Origin: Myroides guanonis
Lineage (GTDB): Bacteria > Bacteroidota > Bacteroidia > Flavobacteriales > Flavobacteriaceae
DNA: 64,000 nt
Assembly (NCBI RefSeq): GCF_900114085.1
Contig: NZ_FORU01000006.1
Location: 94,821-158,820 of the forward strand
Reading direction: 5' to 3'
The translations under genes and the position numbers were made by a program. Below the pieces are notes generated by a model. It had not been told where the DNA came from, did no database searches, and saw only the letters and a program-made list of their open reading frames with translations. Of this stretch, positions 1-8,440 are shown piece after piece. Each line of letters begins with the position of its first letter. Positions within the stretch are counted from its first letter, which is position 1.

Positions 1-104
1 TGTACTTTGGTTTTTTTCCTTCAAAAGGGTCGTCCGATTTACTGCAAGAAGCAAATATTAAGGAAGATAGTGCTAAGAAAAGTATTTTTTTCATTCTAGT
101 ATAA
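1..104 (+). CDS. 3' end of an unidentified gene (partial)
   Basis: An open frame runs from base 3 (it enters from outside the window) to a TAA at 102-104. It encodes about 33 residues, a charged Glu/Lys/Ser-rich stretch followed by a short hydrophobic end (IFFILV). The other two forward frames close at about 60 and 114, so frame alone does not prove this is coding. The 224 bases that follow are non-coding and AT-rich up to the next promoter, which fits a gene end here. The product cannot be recognised from so short a tail. Confidence 0.35.
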   Translation, partial: YFGFFPSKGSSDLLQEANIKEDSAKKSIFFILV

Positions 105-307
105 ATTTTCTATTGTTATTAGTGTTTTCTTAATGGCTGTTTTTTAATCTTAACATAAATTAAAGAGTAAAACTTTTCCAAAATTAGATGGATTTATCAA
201 AATAACAAGTTTTATTGTTTCTTTTTTGCTTAGAGGGCTTGTATTTTTTGAAAATATATTGCTTTTCAATACTTCTGTGTCAACTTATTTCTTTAGTGAA
301 ATAAGTT

Positions 308-315
308 TACTTTTG
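308..315 (+). promoter_or_regulatory. -7 promoter element for the substrate-binding protein
   Basis: TACTTTTG fits the Bacteroidota TAnnTTTG -7 element and lies 13 bases before the ATG at 329. No TTG is seen at the usual -33 spacing, so the call rests on the -7 word and its position. Confidence 0.5.
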
Positions 316-328
316 TAAAAAATATTTT

Positions 329-1462
329 ATGAGACCAAAAATAGTATTTTTATCGGTATGGATACTTTTTATTTTGGGAGTTTCCTGCAAAAATGAAAGT
401 GTTAAACCTGTTCAAGCTTCTGCTGAAAATGAGATAATATATGCAAATGGTTTTTCATTGTTGAATTATGATAGTTTTTCGATTTTAGAAGTAAATAGAC
501 CATGGCCAAATGCTGTTAAACCATATAAATATATTCTCGTAGAAAAGGGAAGTGTTATACCTGATTCATTGAAAAGGTTACCTTTAATTACTATTCCAAT
601 ATCTAATTATATTGTAACCTCTACTACACACATACCCGCTTTGGAGTTATTAAATGAAACTAAAGGGTTAATTGGGTTTCCTGGGTTAGATTTTGTGTCT
701 TCAAAAGTTGTTAGAGAAAGAATTAATCATGGAGAAATTGTTGATATAGGACAGAACGAGCAATTAAATACTGAATTAATTCTAGATATCGAACCAGATG
801 TCGTTATTGCCTTTGGTATGGATGGAGTTAATAGTGCTTTACAGAGTTTGACTAATGCGGGTGTAGATGTAGTTTACAATGGTGATTGGGCAGAGCAAAG
901 CCCTTTAGGTAAAGCAGAATGGATAAAGTTGTTTGGCGCTTTGTTTAATAAGCAAAATCAAGCCACTGAAATTTTTAATAAGATTGTATCTGATTATAAT
1001 GCTACTTTAGAATCTATTAAGGGGGGAGTCAAAAAACCTACGGTTATGAGTGGTGCAATGTATCAGGACGTATGGTATACACCTCAAGGAGATAGTTGGA
1101 TGGCTTTGTATTTTAAGGATGCACAAGCTAATTATATTTGGAAAGAATCTAAAGGGACTGGTAGTTTAGCATTGTCATTTGAGGAGGTTTATGAAAAGGC
1201 GGAAAATGCCGATTTTTGGATAAATCCTGGGCAATATGAAACATTAGAATCTTTAAAATTGGCCAATCCTCATTATTCACAATTTAACTCTTACAAGAAT
1301 GCATCTGTTTATTCATTGACGGAGCAAAAAGGAGAAACTGGTGGTGTGTTGTTTTTTGAATTGGGACCTGCTCGTCCTGACTTGGTATTAAAGGATTTAG
1401 TTTCTATTTTTCATCCACATTTATTAGTGGATTATACTCCTGTGTTTTATAAAAAATTATAG
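329..1462 (+). CDS. ABC transporter substrate-binding lipoprotein (iron/cobalamin type)
   Basis: A 377-residue lipoprotein. The N-terminus has a short positive region, a hydrophobic core and a lipobox ending in Cys20 (LGVSC). The mature part has the two-lobed TroA/BtuF-like fold expected of metal-chelate binding proteins, with sequences such as LGxFPGLDF and EPDVVIAFG typical of the first lobe. The family captures Fe-siderophore, heme or cobalamin after outer-membrane TonB-dependent uptake and delivers it to a FecCD-type permease. That permease follows directly, with a 3-base gap. No ATPase gene follows in the window. The substrate is not determinable from sequence; no cobalamin riboswitch is visible upstream. 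Confidence 0.85.
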   Translation: MRPKIVFLSVWILFILGVSCKNESVKPVQASAENEIIYANGFSLLNYDSFSILEVNRPWPNAVKPYKYILVEKGSVIPDSLKRLPLITIPISNYIVTSTTHIPALELLNETKGLIGFPGLDFVSSKVVRERINHGEIVDIGQNEQLNTELILDIEPDVVIAFGMDGVNSALQSLTNAGVDVVYNGDWAEQSPLGKAEWIKLFGALFNKQNQATEIFNKIVSDYNATLESIKGGVKKPTVMSGAMYQDVWYTPQGDSWMALYFKDAQANYIWKESKGTGSLALSFEEVYEKAENADFWINPGQYETLESLKLANPHYSQFNSYKNASVYSLTEQKGETGGVLFFELGPARPDLVLKDLVSIFHPHLLVDYTPVFYKKL

Positions 1463-1465
1463 CAA

Positions 1466-2479
1466 GTGAAGAGTAGTAAATATGATTTCTTGTGGATCCT
1501 TGTACCGTTATTGTTATTAGCAATTTGGGGAAATGTTTCTTTAGGGGCTATTAAGATTCCACAAAAAGAGCTTTTTTTGACTTTTATGAGTGAATCAGAT
1601 GTAAAGTCTAGTTGGGTTTATATTATTCAGCAATATAGGGTTCCTAAAATGGTAGTATCAATATTGGTTGGTGTTTCTCTGTCTGTAAGTGGTTTGTTGA
1701 TGCAGACTCTCTTTAGAAATCCGATGGCAGGACCCTACGTTTTAGGTTTGAGTTCTGGAGCTGGTTTAGGAGTCGCTTTAGTATTGTTAGGGAGTTCTCT
1801 TCTGCCAATTTACTTACAAGAATTGTTTCAATCAGCATATGCTGTAGTTATTGCTTCTATTATAGGAAGTCTCTTGTTGCTTTTTTCTATTTTATTATTA
1901 GCTCGCAGTGTGAGTAATAGTATGACTTTGCTGATTATAGGATTAATGTTTGGTAGTTTTGCAAACTCAATGGTTGCAGTTTTAACCTACTACAGTTCTG
2001 CTGAAGAATTGAAACGTTTTACATTTTGGTCGTTGGGTAATCTCGGGAATCTTTCTTGGACATTTATTTTAATTTTTGGAATTGTAACATTTGTAGGAGT
2101 TGTATTGAGTATTTGTTCAGTTAAGTCGTTAGACGCATTGATGTTAGGAGAGCGTTATGCTTCTAGTATGGGAATTTCGATTAAAAAGGCGAGAGTTATC
2201 ATCATCTTAGCTACTGGTATTTTAGCAGGAGTTTGCACGGCGTTTGTAGGTCCGATTGCTTTTGTAGGTTTAGCGGTTCCTCATATTTCTAGATTGCTAT
2301 TTAAAGTTTCTAATCATAAGGAAATGATAATAGTTTCTTCTTTAATAGGAGCTATCTTAATGCTTTTTTGTGATGCTTTGACGCAATTTCCAGGTCAATC
2401 TTTTATTCTACCTATAAATGCTATTACCTCTATATTAGGTGCTCCTTTAGTAATTGGTTTATTGTTGAGGAAAAGATAA
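1466..2479 (+). CDS. FecCD-family ABC transporter permease (GTG start)
   Basis: A 337-residue polytopic membrane protein with about nine to ten hydrophobic segments and FecCD hallmarks: RVPKMVVSILVG near the N-terminus, NPMAGPYVLG around residue 90, and GPIAFVGLAVPHISR about 270, which contacts the ATPase in this family. The start is GTG at 1466, three bases after the upstream stop, so the pair is translationally coupled. It should import a metal chelate (iron-siderophore, heme or cobalamin) with the preceding lipoprotein. The gene that should encode the ATP-binding subunit is not adjacent; the next gene is tgt. Confidence 0.9.
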   Translation: MKSSKYDFLWILVPLLLLAIWGNVSLGAIKIPQKELFLTFMSESDVKSSWVYIIQQYRVPKMVVSILVGVSLSVSGLLMQTLFRNPMAGPYVLGLSSGAGLGVALVLLGSSLLPIYLQELFQSAYAVVIASIIGSLLLLFSILLLARSVSNSMTLLIIGLMFGSFANSMVAVLTYYSSAEELKRFTFWSLGNLGNLSWTFILIFGIVTFVGVVLSICSVKSLDALMLGERYASSMGISIKKARVIIILATGILAGVCTAFVGPIAFVGLAVPHISRLLFKVSNHKEMIIVSSLIGAILMLFCDALTQFPGQSFILPINAITSILGAPLVIGLLLRKR

Positions 2480-2559
2480 TTAAGATATTTAGTTTTAGGT
2501 ATTAAAAATTAAGTGACATTATATATAAGTTTAAATAATCGTCGATGTATAGATTTAAT

Positions 2560-2567
2560 TATCTTTG
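2560..2567 (+). promoter_or_regulatory. -7 promoter element for tgt
   Basis: TATCTTTG, a perfect match to TAnnTTTG, lies 20 bases upstream of the tgt ATG at 2587. It probably drives tgt, the LptG-like gene and the EamA gene as one unit. Confidence 0.65.
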
Positions 2568-2586
2568 TCGATTGTAAAAAGTAACT

Positions 2587-3717
2587 ATGAAATTCGATTT
2601 ATTACATACAGATCCACTTTCTCGTGCAAGAGCTGGGAAAATCACAACAGATCACGGTGTTATTGAGACACCTATTTTTATGCCTGTTGGTACTGTTGGT
2701 ACTGTTAAAGGATTGCACCAAAGAGAATTAAGAGATGAAGTAAATCCTGATGTTATTTTAGGAAATACCTATCATTTATATTTAAGACCTAAAACTCCAA
2801 TTTTAGAGAAGGCTGGTGGATTACATAAGTTTATTAATTGGGATCGTAATATACTTACAGATAGTGGAGGTTTTCAAGTATATTCTTTGTCTGCTAATAG
2901 AAAAATTAAAGAAGAAGGAGTTAAGTTTAAATCTCATATAGATGGTTCTTATCATTTCTTTTCACCTGAAAGTGTTATGGAAATTCAACGAACTATTGGT
3001 GCGGATATCATAATGGCTTTTGATGAATGTACTCCATATCCTTGTGATTATAGATATGCTAAGCGTTCTATGCATATGACTCATCGATGGTTGGATAGAT
3101 GTATTAATCATCTAGAAAAAGTGCCTTTTAAGTATGATTATGAACAAACTTTTTTTCCGATTGTTCAAGGAAGTACATATAAGGATTTGAGAGCACAGTC
3201 TGCTGAATATATCGCAAATGCTGGTGCTGCTGGTAACGCTATTGGAGGACTTTCTGTTGGTGAACCTGCAGAAGAGATGTATGAAATGACTGAGGTTGTA
3301 ACTAATATTTTACCAGTTGATAAACCCAGATATTTGATGGGGGTAGGTACTCCAATTAATATTTTGGAAAACATTGCTTTAGGAATTGATATGTTTGATT
3401 GTGTTATGCCAACTCGTAATGCTAGAAACGGTATGTTGTTTACATCAGAGGGAATTATTAATATTAAGAATAAAAAGTGGGAAGATGATTTGTCTCCAAT
3501 TGATGCAATGGGACATACATGGGTAGATTTGGAATATTCTAAGGCTTACTTAAGACATTTGTTTGCAGCTAATGAGTCATTAGGGAAACAAATTGCCTCT
3601 ATTCATAATTTAGGTTTTTATATGTGGTTGGTTAGGGAGGCTAGAGTACAAATTTTAGCTGGAACCTTTTATGACTGGAAAAATAAAATGGTTAAAAAAC
3701 TAGGAGAACGTCTATAA
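2587..3717 (+). CDS. tgt: Queuine/preQ1 tRNA-guanine transglycosylase
   Basis: A 376-residue enzyme that exchanges guanine-34 of GUN-anticodon tRNAs for preQ1 on the way to queuosine. The general acid/base Asp92 (DSGGFQVYS) and the nucleophile Asp271 (FDCVMPTRNARNG) are present. The family's C-terminal zinc site, normally a CxCxxC set just before the SxAYLRHL helix, is absent: residues about 303-316 (SPIDAMGHTWVDLE) contain no cysteine although the flanking SKAYLRHLF and IASIHNLGFYMWLV are intact. This form appears to be usual in Bacteroidota. First gene of a likely operon with the LptG-like permease 17 bases downstream. Confidence 0.95.
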   Translation: MKFDLLHTDPLSRARAGKITTDHGVIETPIFMPVGTVGTVKGLHQRELRDEVNPDVILGNTYHLYLRPKTPILEKAGGLHKFINWDRNILTDSGGFQVYSLSANRKIKEEGVKFKSHIDGSYHFFSPESVMEIQRTIGADIIMAFDECTPYPCDYRYAKRSMHMTHRWLDRCINHLEKVPFKYDYEQTFFPIVQGSTYKDLRAQSAEYIANAGAAGNAIGGLSVGEPAEEMYEMTEVVTNILPVDKPRYLMGVGTPINILENIALGIDMFDCVMPTRNARNGMLFTSEGIINIKNKKWEDDLSPIDAMGHTWVDLEYSKAYLRHLFAANESLGKQIASIHNLGFYMWLVREARVQILAGTFYDWKNKMVKKLGERL

Positions 3718-3734
3718 ATACCTGCTCAGGAGCG

Positions 3735-4811
3735 ATGAAAATAATTGATTGGTACATATTAAAAAGATATCTAGCAACATTTACTGTGATGTTGATCTTG
3801 TTTATCCCTATTGGAATTATTATTGATGTTTCTGAAAAAATAAATAGAATTTTAGCAAATAAAGTGCCTCTTACTGCGGTAATGAGTTACTATTTAGATT
3901 TTACAATCTATTTCGCTAATATGTTATTTCCTATTTTTCTTTTTATTTCGATTATCTGGTTTACTTCAAAACTTGCTAATAATACTGAAATTGTTGCAAT
4001 TCTTAGCTCTGGAATTTCATTTAGTAGGTTTTTAAGACCCTATGTTATTGGAGCGACTTTTGTGTGTCTTTTTGCTCTTGTTATGTCAGTTTTTATTGTT
4101 CCAAGAGCTAGTGCGGGGTATAATGATTTTAGATATAAGTATTTAAAGAAGAATGATGCTGTTAGAGAAAGTCAAGATGTTTATAGGCAAATCAATGAAA
4201 AGGAATTTATATACGTTAGTAGCTTTAACTATTTAACGAAAACGGGGTACAATTTTACACTTGAGGAGTTTGAGGGTAATAAATTGGTTTCAAAAATGAG
4301 TGCCAGTAGGATTACATTTAATCCTGAAGAGGATAATTACACGCTTACTAATTATTTTAAAAGAATTGTAGGGGAGAATGATGATGTAATAGAGCAGTTA
4401 GATACTAAGGATTTGGAGCTCGATTTTGATATAGATGATTTAACCCCTGTTATTTATGCCGCTGAGACGATGTCTCTAAGAGATCTAAATCGATTTATAG
4501 AAAAAGAACAAATGCGTGGTTCTTCTAATATTAACACCTATCTTGTGGTCAAATATAAAAAGTATAGTGGTCCTGTTTCAGCATTTATACTAACTATTAT
4601 TGCGGTTTCTGTTTCTTCAATGAAAAGGAGAGGTGGTATGGGGGTTAATCTGGCGATAGGTATTGCTTTGGCTTTTACCTATGTGTTTTTCGATAAGATT
4701 TTCGGTACCCTTGCAGAAGCCTCGAGTATTCCTCCATTATTTGCAGTATGGTTTCCAAATGTTGCATTTGGGATTTTAGCAATATTTTTATTACGCAATG
4801 CAAAACGATAG
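3735..4811 (+). CDS. LptF/LptG-family permease (YjgP/YjgQ)
   Basis: A 358-residue membrane protein with the YjgP/YjgQ layout: three N-terminal transmembrane segments (about 10-120), a long soluble beta-rich loop facing the periplasm (about 125-260), and three C-terminal segments (about 275-355). In the LptB2FG complex these proteins pull lipopolysaccharide out of the inner membrane. Bacteroidota have dispersed lptF/lptG copies, so I call it LptG-like without choosing F or G. It follows tgt by 17 bases with a purine-rich ribosome-binding stretch (CAGGAGCG) and overlaps the next gene by 14 bases. Confidence 0.85.
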   Translation: MKIIDWYILKRYLATFTVMLILFIPIGIIIDVSEKINRILANKVPLTAVMSYYLDFTIYFANMLFPIFLFISIIWFTSKLANNTEIVAILSSGISFSRFLRPYVIGATFVCLFALVMSVFIVPRASAGYNDFRYKYLKKNDAVRESQDVYRQINEKEFIYVSSFNYLTKTGYNFTLEEFEGNKLVSKMSASRITFNPEEDNYTLTNYFKRIVGENDDVIEQLDTKDLELDFDIDDLTPVIYAAETMSLRDLNRFIEKEQMRGSSNINTYLVVKYKKYSGPVSAFILTIIAVSVSSMKRRGGMGVNLAIGIALAFTYVFFDKIFGTLAEASSIPPLFAVWFPNVAFGILAIFLLRNAKR

Positions 4812-5691
4812 TTTAAGAAGTTATTTTAAACTCCATTTTATAGTTTTAATTTGGGGTTTTACTGCGATTATAGGAAATTTAATTACTCTTGATGCATTAC
4901 CTCTAGTATGGTTTAGAATTGGAATTGCAGTGATTACCTTGTTCCTTTTTTTTTGTATTACAAAGAAGTCTTTCGTAGTTCCTAAAAAAGCACTAATAAA
5001 GTTTCTACTTGCTGGGATTGTAATAGCTGTTCACTGGTTAACTTTCTTTTGGGCAATAAAAGTGTCTAATGTTTCTGTGACTTTAGCTTGTATTTCTACT
5101 GGTGCATTTTTCGCATCTATTTTAGAACCTATTTTTTATAAAAGAAAAGTTATTCTGTACGAAGTTTTCTTCGGATTCCTAGTGATTATAGCTTTGGGGG
5201 TTATATTTAGTGTAGAAAGTCAGTACATAGAAGGAATTATGTTAGCATTGTTTTCGGCGTTTCTCTCTGCTTTATTTTCGATTATTAACGGAAAGTTTAT
5301 TGTTAAGAATGATGCTTCCGTTATAACGTTTTATGAACTAACAGGAGGTTTACTGATATTGAGTTTGTTTTTATTGTTTTCCGGAGGATTTAATATTGCT
5401 TTTTTTCAAGTTAGTGCAATGGATTGGTTTTGGCTATTAATTCTAGGTGTGTTTTGTACTGCTTATGCATTTTTGTCTTCAGTTAAAGTTATGAAGTATC
5501 TCACTCCTTATACAGTAATGTTAACTATTAATTTAGAACCTGTTTACGGTATTATATTAGCTGTATTAATTTTTAAGGATAGTGAGAAAATGACACCCGA
5601 ATTTTATTTAGGAGCATTGCTTATTTTGTCTACGGTCGTGTTAAATGGCGTTGTTAAAAATAGAAAAAAACGAAAACTTAGTGAAGGATAG
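4798..5691 (+). CDS. EamA-family (DMT) transporter
   Basis: A 297-residue protein with about ten hydrophobic segments forming two EamA repeats, the layout of the drug/metabolite transporter superfamily. LIWGFTAIIG near the start and the YTVMLTINLEPVYGIILA segment around residue 240 are typical of the two repeats. The substrate cannot be told from sequence. The ATG lies 14 bases inside the end of the LptG-like gene, so the two are translationally coupled, although no functional link is obvious. Confidence 0.85.
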   Translation: MQNDSLRSYFKLHFIVLIWGFTAIIGNLITLDALPLVWFRIGIAVITLFLFFCITKKSFVVPKKALIKFLLAGIVIAVHWLTFFWAIKVSNVSVTLACISTGAFFASILEPIFYKRKVILYEVFFGFLVIIALGVIFSVESQYIEGIMLALFSAFLSALFSIINGKFIVKNDASVITFYELTGGLLILSLFLLFSGGFNIAFFQVSAMDWFWLLILGVFCTAYAFLSSVKVMKYLTPYTVMLTINLEPVYGIILAVLIFKDSEKMTPEFYLGALLILSTVVLNGVVKNRKKRKLSEG

Positions 5692-5712
5692 TAATTCTAC
5701 AGTATAAAAAAC

Positions 5713-5720
5713 TATCTTTG
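5713..5720 (+). promoter_or_regulatory. -7 promoter element for accA
   Basis: TATCTTTG (TAnnTTTG) starts 42 bases upstream of the accA ATG and 22 bases after the EamA stop, giving accA its own promoter. Confidence 0.65.
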
Positions 5721-5754
5721 CACCTTATAACTGAACTAAAATTTTACTCATAGA

Positions 5755-6708
5755 ATGGAATATTTAGATTTTGAACTTCCAATAAAAGAGCTCGAGGAGC
5801 AGTTAACAAAATGTAATATAATTGGGGAGGAATCGGACGTTGATGTTACATCTACGTGTAAACAGATTGAACAAAAATTAGAGGAAACTAAAAAAAGCAT
5901 ATATAAGAATTTGACTCCTTGGCAAAGAGTACAGCTATCTAGACATCCTAATAGACCCTATACATTAGATTATATCAAAGCTTTATGTGGAGATACATTC
6001 TTAGAATTATTTGGTGACAGAAATGTAAAGGATGATAAAGCTATGATTGGCGGACTAGGAAAAATTGGTGACCAATCTTATATGTTTATCGGACAACAGA
6101 AAGGTTTTAATACAAAGACTAGACAGTTTAGAAATTTTGGTATGGCAAATCCTGAGGGATATAGAAAAGCTTTGCGATTGATGAAAATGGCGGAGAAGTT
6201 CAATGTTCCTATTGTTACTCTTATCGATACTCCTGGAGCTTATCCAGGTCTTGAAGCTGAAGAAAGAGGGCAAGGTGAAGCTATTGCTCGTAATATTTAT
6301 GAAATGTTTCGAGTTCAGGTACCTATCATAGCTATAATTATTGGTGAAGGAGCTTCTGGTGGTGCTTTGGGAATCGGTGTTGGAGACAGAGTTTTTATGC
6401 TTGAAAATACTTGGTATTCTGTAATTTCACCTGAGTCATGTTCTTCAATTTTGTGGAGAAGTTGGGAGTATAAAGAACAAGCTGCTGAATCATTGAAGCT
6501 TACTTCTTATGATATGAAGAAAAACAAACTGGTTGATGATATTATTCCTGAACCTGTAGGAGGTGCTCATTCTGATAGGGAAACAACGTTTGCTACAGTT
6601 AAAGAATACATAGAAAAGTCATACGAAACACTTAAGAAAATGCCTGTTGATAAAATGATTGACGAGCGTATGGAGAAGTATTTTGAAATGGGAGAATATA
6701 AAGAATAG
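5755..6708 (+). CDS. accA: Acetyl-CoA carboxylase carboxyltransferase subunit alpha
   Basis: A 317-residue protein of normal AccA length. It has the N-terminal helical segment ending in [16 protein letters not shown], and the crotonase-like core with [19 protein letters not shown] and [17 protein letters not shown], the oxyanion-hole region of the carboxyltransferase. With AccD it moves the carboxyl group from biotin to acetyl-CoA to make malonyl-CoA for fatty-acid synthesis. accD is not nearby, which is common. It stands alone with its own promoter and a strong terminator just downstream. Confidence 0.97.
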   Translation: MEYLDFELPIKELEEQLTKCNIIGEESDVDVTSTCKQIEQKLEETKKSIYKNLTPWQRVQLSRHPNRPYTLDYIKALCGDTFLELFGDRNVKDDKAMIGGLGKIGDQSYMFIGQQKGFNTKTRQFRNFGMANPEGYRKALRLMKMAEKFNVPIVTLIDTPGAYPGLEAEERGQGEAIARNIYEMFRVQVPIIAIIIGEGASGGALGIGVGDRVFMLENTWYSVISPESCSSILWRSWEYKEQAAESLKLTSYDMKKNKLVDDIIPEPVGGAHSDRETTFATVKEYIEKSYETLKKMPVDKMIDERMEKYFEMGEYKE

Positions 6709-6732
6709 TTTACTACTGTTTTTCTGTAATAG

Positions 6733-6761
6733 AATCCGAAGCATTGCTTCGGATTTTTTTG
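6733..6761 (+). terminator. Rho-independent terminator after accA
   Basis: A perfect 10-bp stem (AATCCGAAGC / GCTTCGGATT) closes a 3-base loop and runs into a T tract, 25 bases after the accA stop. Confidence 0.9.
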
Positions 6762-6811
6762 TTATTAACAATTTTATTGTTTTTATAAACATTTATTATG
6801 GATAAATTGAA

Positions 6812-6842
6812 TTGAGTAATCAGTAAAAATCATGTATTTTCG
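6812..6842 (+). promoter_or_regulatory. dnaB promoter (-33 TTG and -7 TATTTTCG)
   Basis: TTG at 6812-6814 is 20 bases before TATTTTCG at 6835-6842, the Bacteroidota promoter spacing with one change in the -7 word. The -7 element overlaps the ATG at 6832, so that ATG cannot be in the message, and the ATG at 6847 is the likely start with a very short leader. Confidence 0.6.
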
Positions 6843-6846
6843 CATT

Positions 6847-8379
6847 ATGGAACATGTAAAAGAAGTAAGACCGAAAAGTAATTTCTCTAAAGGTGTAGTA
6901 GCTTTAGAAAAAGGGAAAATTCCTCCACAAGCTGTTGATTTAGAAGAGGCTGTGTTGGGGGCTATGATGATTGATAAAAAGGGGATTGATGAGGTAATTG
7001 ATATTTTGCAACCTGAGGCATTTTATAAAGAGGCCCATAAACTTATATTTGAAGCTATTGATCAACTATTTGTTGGTAACCAACCAATTGATATTTTAAC
7101 TGTTTCAAATCAATTGAGAAAGAATGCAAAGTTAGAGCTTGTTGGTGGGGATTATTATTTAGTTAGTTTAACTCAAAAAATAACTTCTTCTGCACATATT
7201 GAGTTTCACTCTAGAATTATTTTGCAGAAATTTATTCAACGTAGTTTGATTAAAATTTCTAATGAGATTATTGAGGATTCCTACGATGAGACTACGGATG
7301 TTTTTGATTTGCTAGATAAAGCTGAATCTAGACTGTATGAAGTTACTCAAGGAAATATTAAGAAAAGTTCCGAGACAGCACAATCATTAGTCGCTCAAGC
7401 GAAAAAGAGAATTGAGGAAATAGGGAATAAAGAAGGCTTAAGCGGATTACCAACAGGTTTTCATAAACTTGATGAATTAACTTCCGGATGGCAACCAAGT
7501 GACTTGATAATTATTGCAGCTCGTCCTGGTATGGGAAAAACGGCTTTTGTCTTGTCTATGGCTCGTAACATTGCAATAAATGCAGATCAGCCAGTTGTTT
7601 TATTTTCATTAGAGATGTCTTCTGTTCAGTTAATTACTCGTTTGATATCTTCGGAAACTAGTTTGTCTTCTGAAAAACTCAGAACTGGTAAGCTAGAACA
7701 ACACGAGTGGGAGCAGTTAAATGTTAAAGTGAAAGACTTAGAACGTGCACCATTATATATTGATGATACACCTTCCTTGTCTATTTTTGACCTTAGAGCT
7801 AAAGCTAGGCGATTGGCTTCCCAGCACGGAATTAAATTAATTATTATAGATTACTTGCAATTGATGACTGCTGGTGGTAATTCTAAAGGTGGAGGAAATC
7901 GTGAACAAGAGATTTCTACTATTTCTCGAAACTTAAAAGCCTTGGCGAAGGAGTTGAATGTTCCAGTTATTGCTCTTTCGCAGTTATCTCGTGCAGTTGA
8001 AACTCGTGGTACTTCAAAAAGACCATTATTATCGGATTTAAGGGAGTCTGGAGCTATTGAGCAAGATGCTGATATTGTATCGTTTATTTATCGACCTGAG
8101 TATTATAAAATCGATGAATGGGATGATGAAGAGCGTAGTCCTACAGAAGGTCAAGCTGAGTTCATCATAGCTAAGCATAGAAATGGTGGGTTGGATAATA
8201 TTAGACTGAAGTTTATTGGTAAACTCGGTAAGTTTGACAACTTAGAGGATAATTTAATGTCATTTGATGCTTTACCTTCTCAGATAAACGGGGAGGAGCA
8301 GAGTAATTTTACACGAGGACTTCCTTCAAGCGAAGATGTATTCGGGAGTTCAATGCCTGATGATGATATTCCTTTTTAA
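6847..8379 (+). CDS. dnaB: Replicative DNA helicase DnaB
   Basis: A 510-residue helicase from the ATG at 6847. The N-terminal DnaB domain begins at PPQAVDLEEAVLGAMM (about 26-41), followed by a linker and the RecA-like C-terminal ATPase with Walker A AARPGMGKT (224-232), the LIIIDYLQLM Walker B segment, and the LSQLSRAVETR and SDLRESGAIEQDAD motifs. It unwinds DNA at the fork as a hexamer and recruits primase. An in-frame ATG five codons earlier (6832) lies inside the promoter -7 element and is rejected. Monocistronic, ending at a strong bidirectional terminator. Confidence 0.96.
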   Translation: MEHVKEVRPKSNFSKGVVALEKGKIPPQAVDLEEAVLGAMMIDKKGIDEVIDILQPEAFYKEAHKLIFEAIDQLFVGNQPIDILTVSNQLRKNAKLELVGGDYYLVSLTQKITSSAHIEFHSRIILQKFIQRSLIKISNEIIEDSYDETTDVFDLLDKAESRLYEVTQGNIKKSSETAQSLVAQAKKRIEEIGNKEGLSGLPTGFHKLDELTSGWQPSDLIIIAARPGMGKTAFVLSMARNIAINADQPVVLFSLEMSSVQLITRLISSETSLSSEKLRTGKLEQHEWEQLNVKVKDLERAPLYIDDTPSLSIFDLRAKARRLASQHGIKLIIIDYLQLMTAGGNSKGGGNREQEISTISRNLKALAKELNVPVIALSQLSRAVETRGTSKRPLLSDLRESGAIEQDADIVSFIYRPEYYKIDEWDDEERSPTEGQAEFIIAKHRNGGLDNIRLKFIGKLGKFDNLEDNLMSFDALPSQINGEEQSNFTRGLPSSEDVFGSSMPDDDIPF

Positions 8380-8390
8380 ATGAAGTGTAC

Positions 8391-8440
8391 ATATAGAATA
8401 AAAAAAGCGCCCTGAAGAGGGCGCTTTTTTTATTCTATAT
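8391..8440. terminator. Bidirectional terminator between dnaB and the SOD gene
   Basis: A perfect 23-bp stem (8391-8413 with 8418-8440) closes a GAAG loop. Its core is AAAGCGCCCT/AGGGCGCTTT with A tracts on one side and T tracts on the other, so it works for both converging units. The right arm covers the stop codon and last codons of the minus-strand SOD gene. Confidence 0.93.

Noticed and set aside
105..328. Possible cobalamin or other riboswitch before the substrate-binding protein
   Set aside because: No conserved B12-box-like or other riboswitch core was found, only AT-rich sequence with a -7 promoter word.
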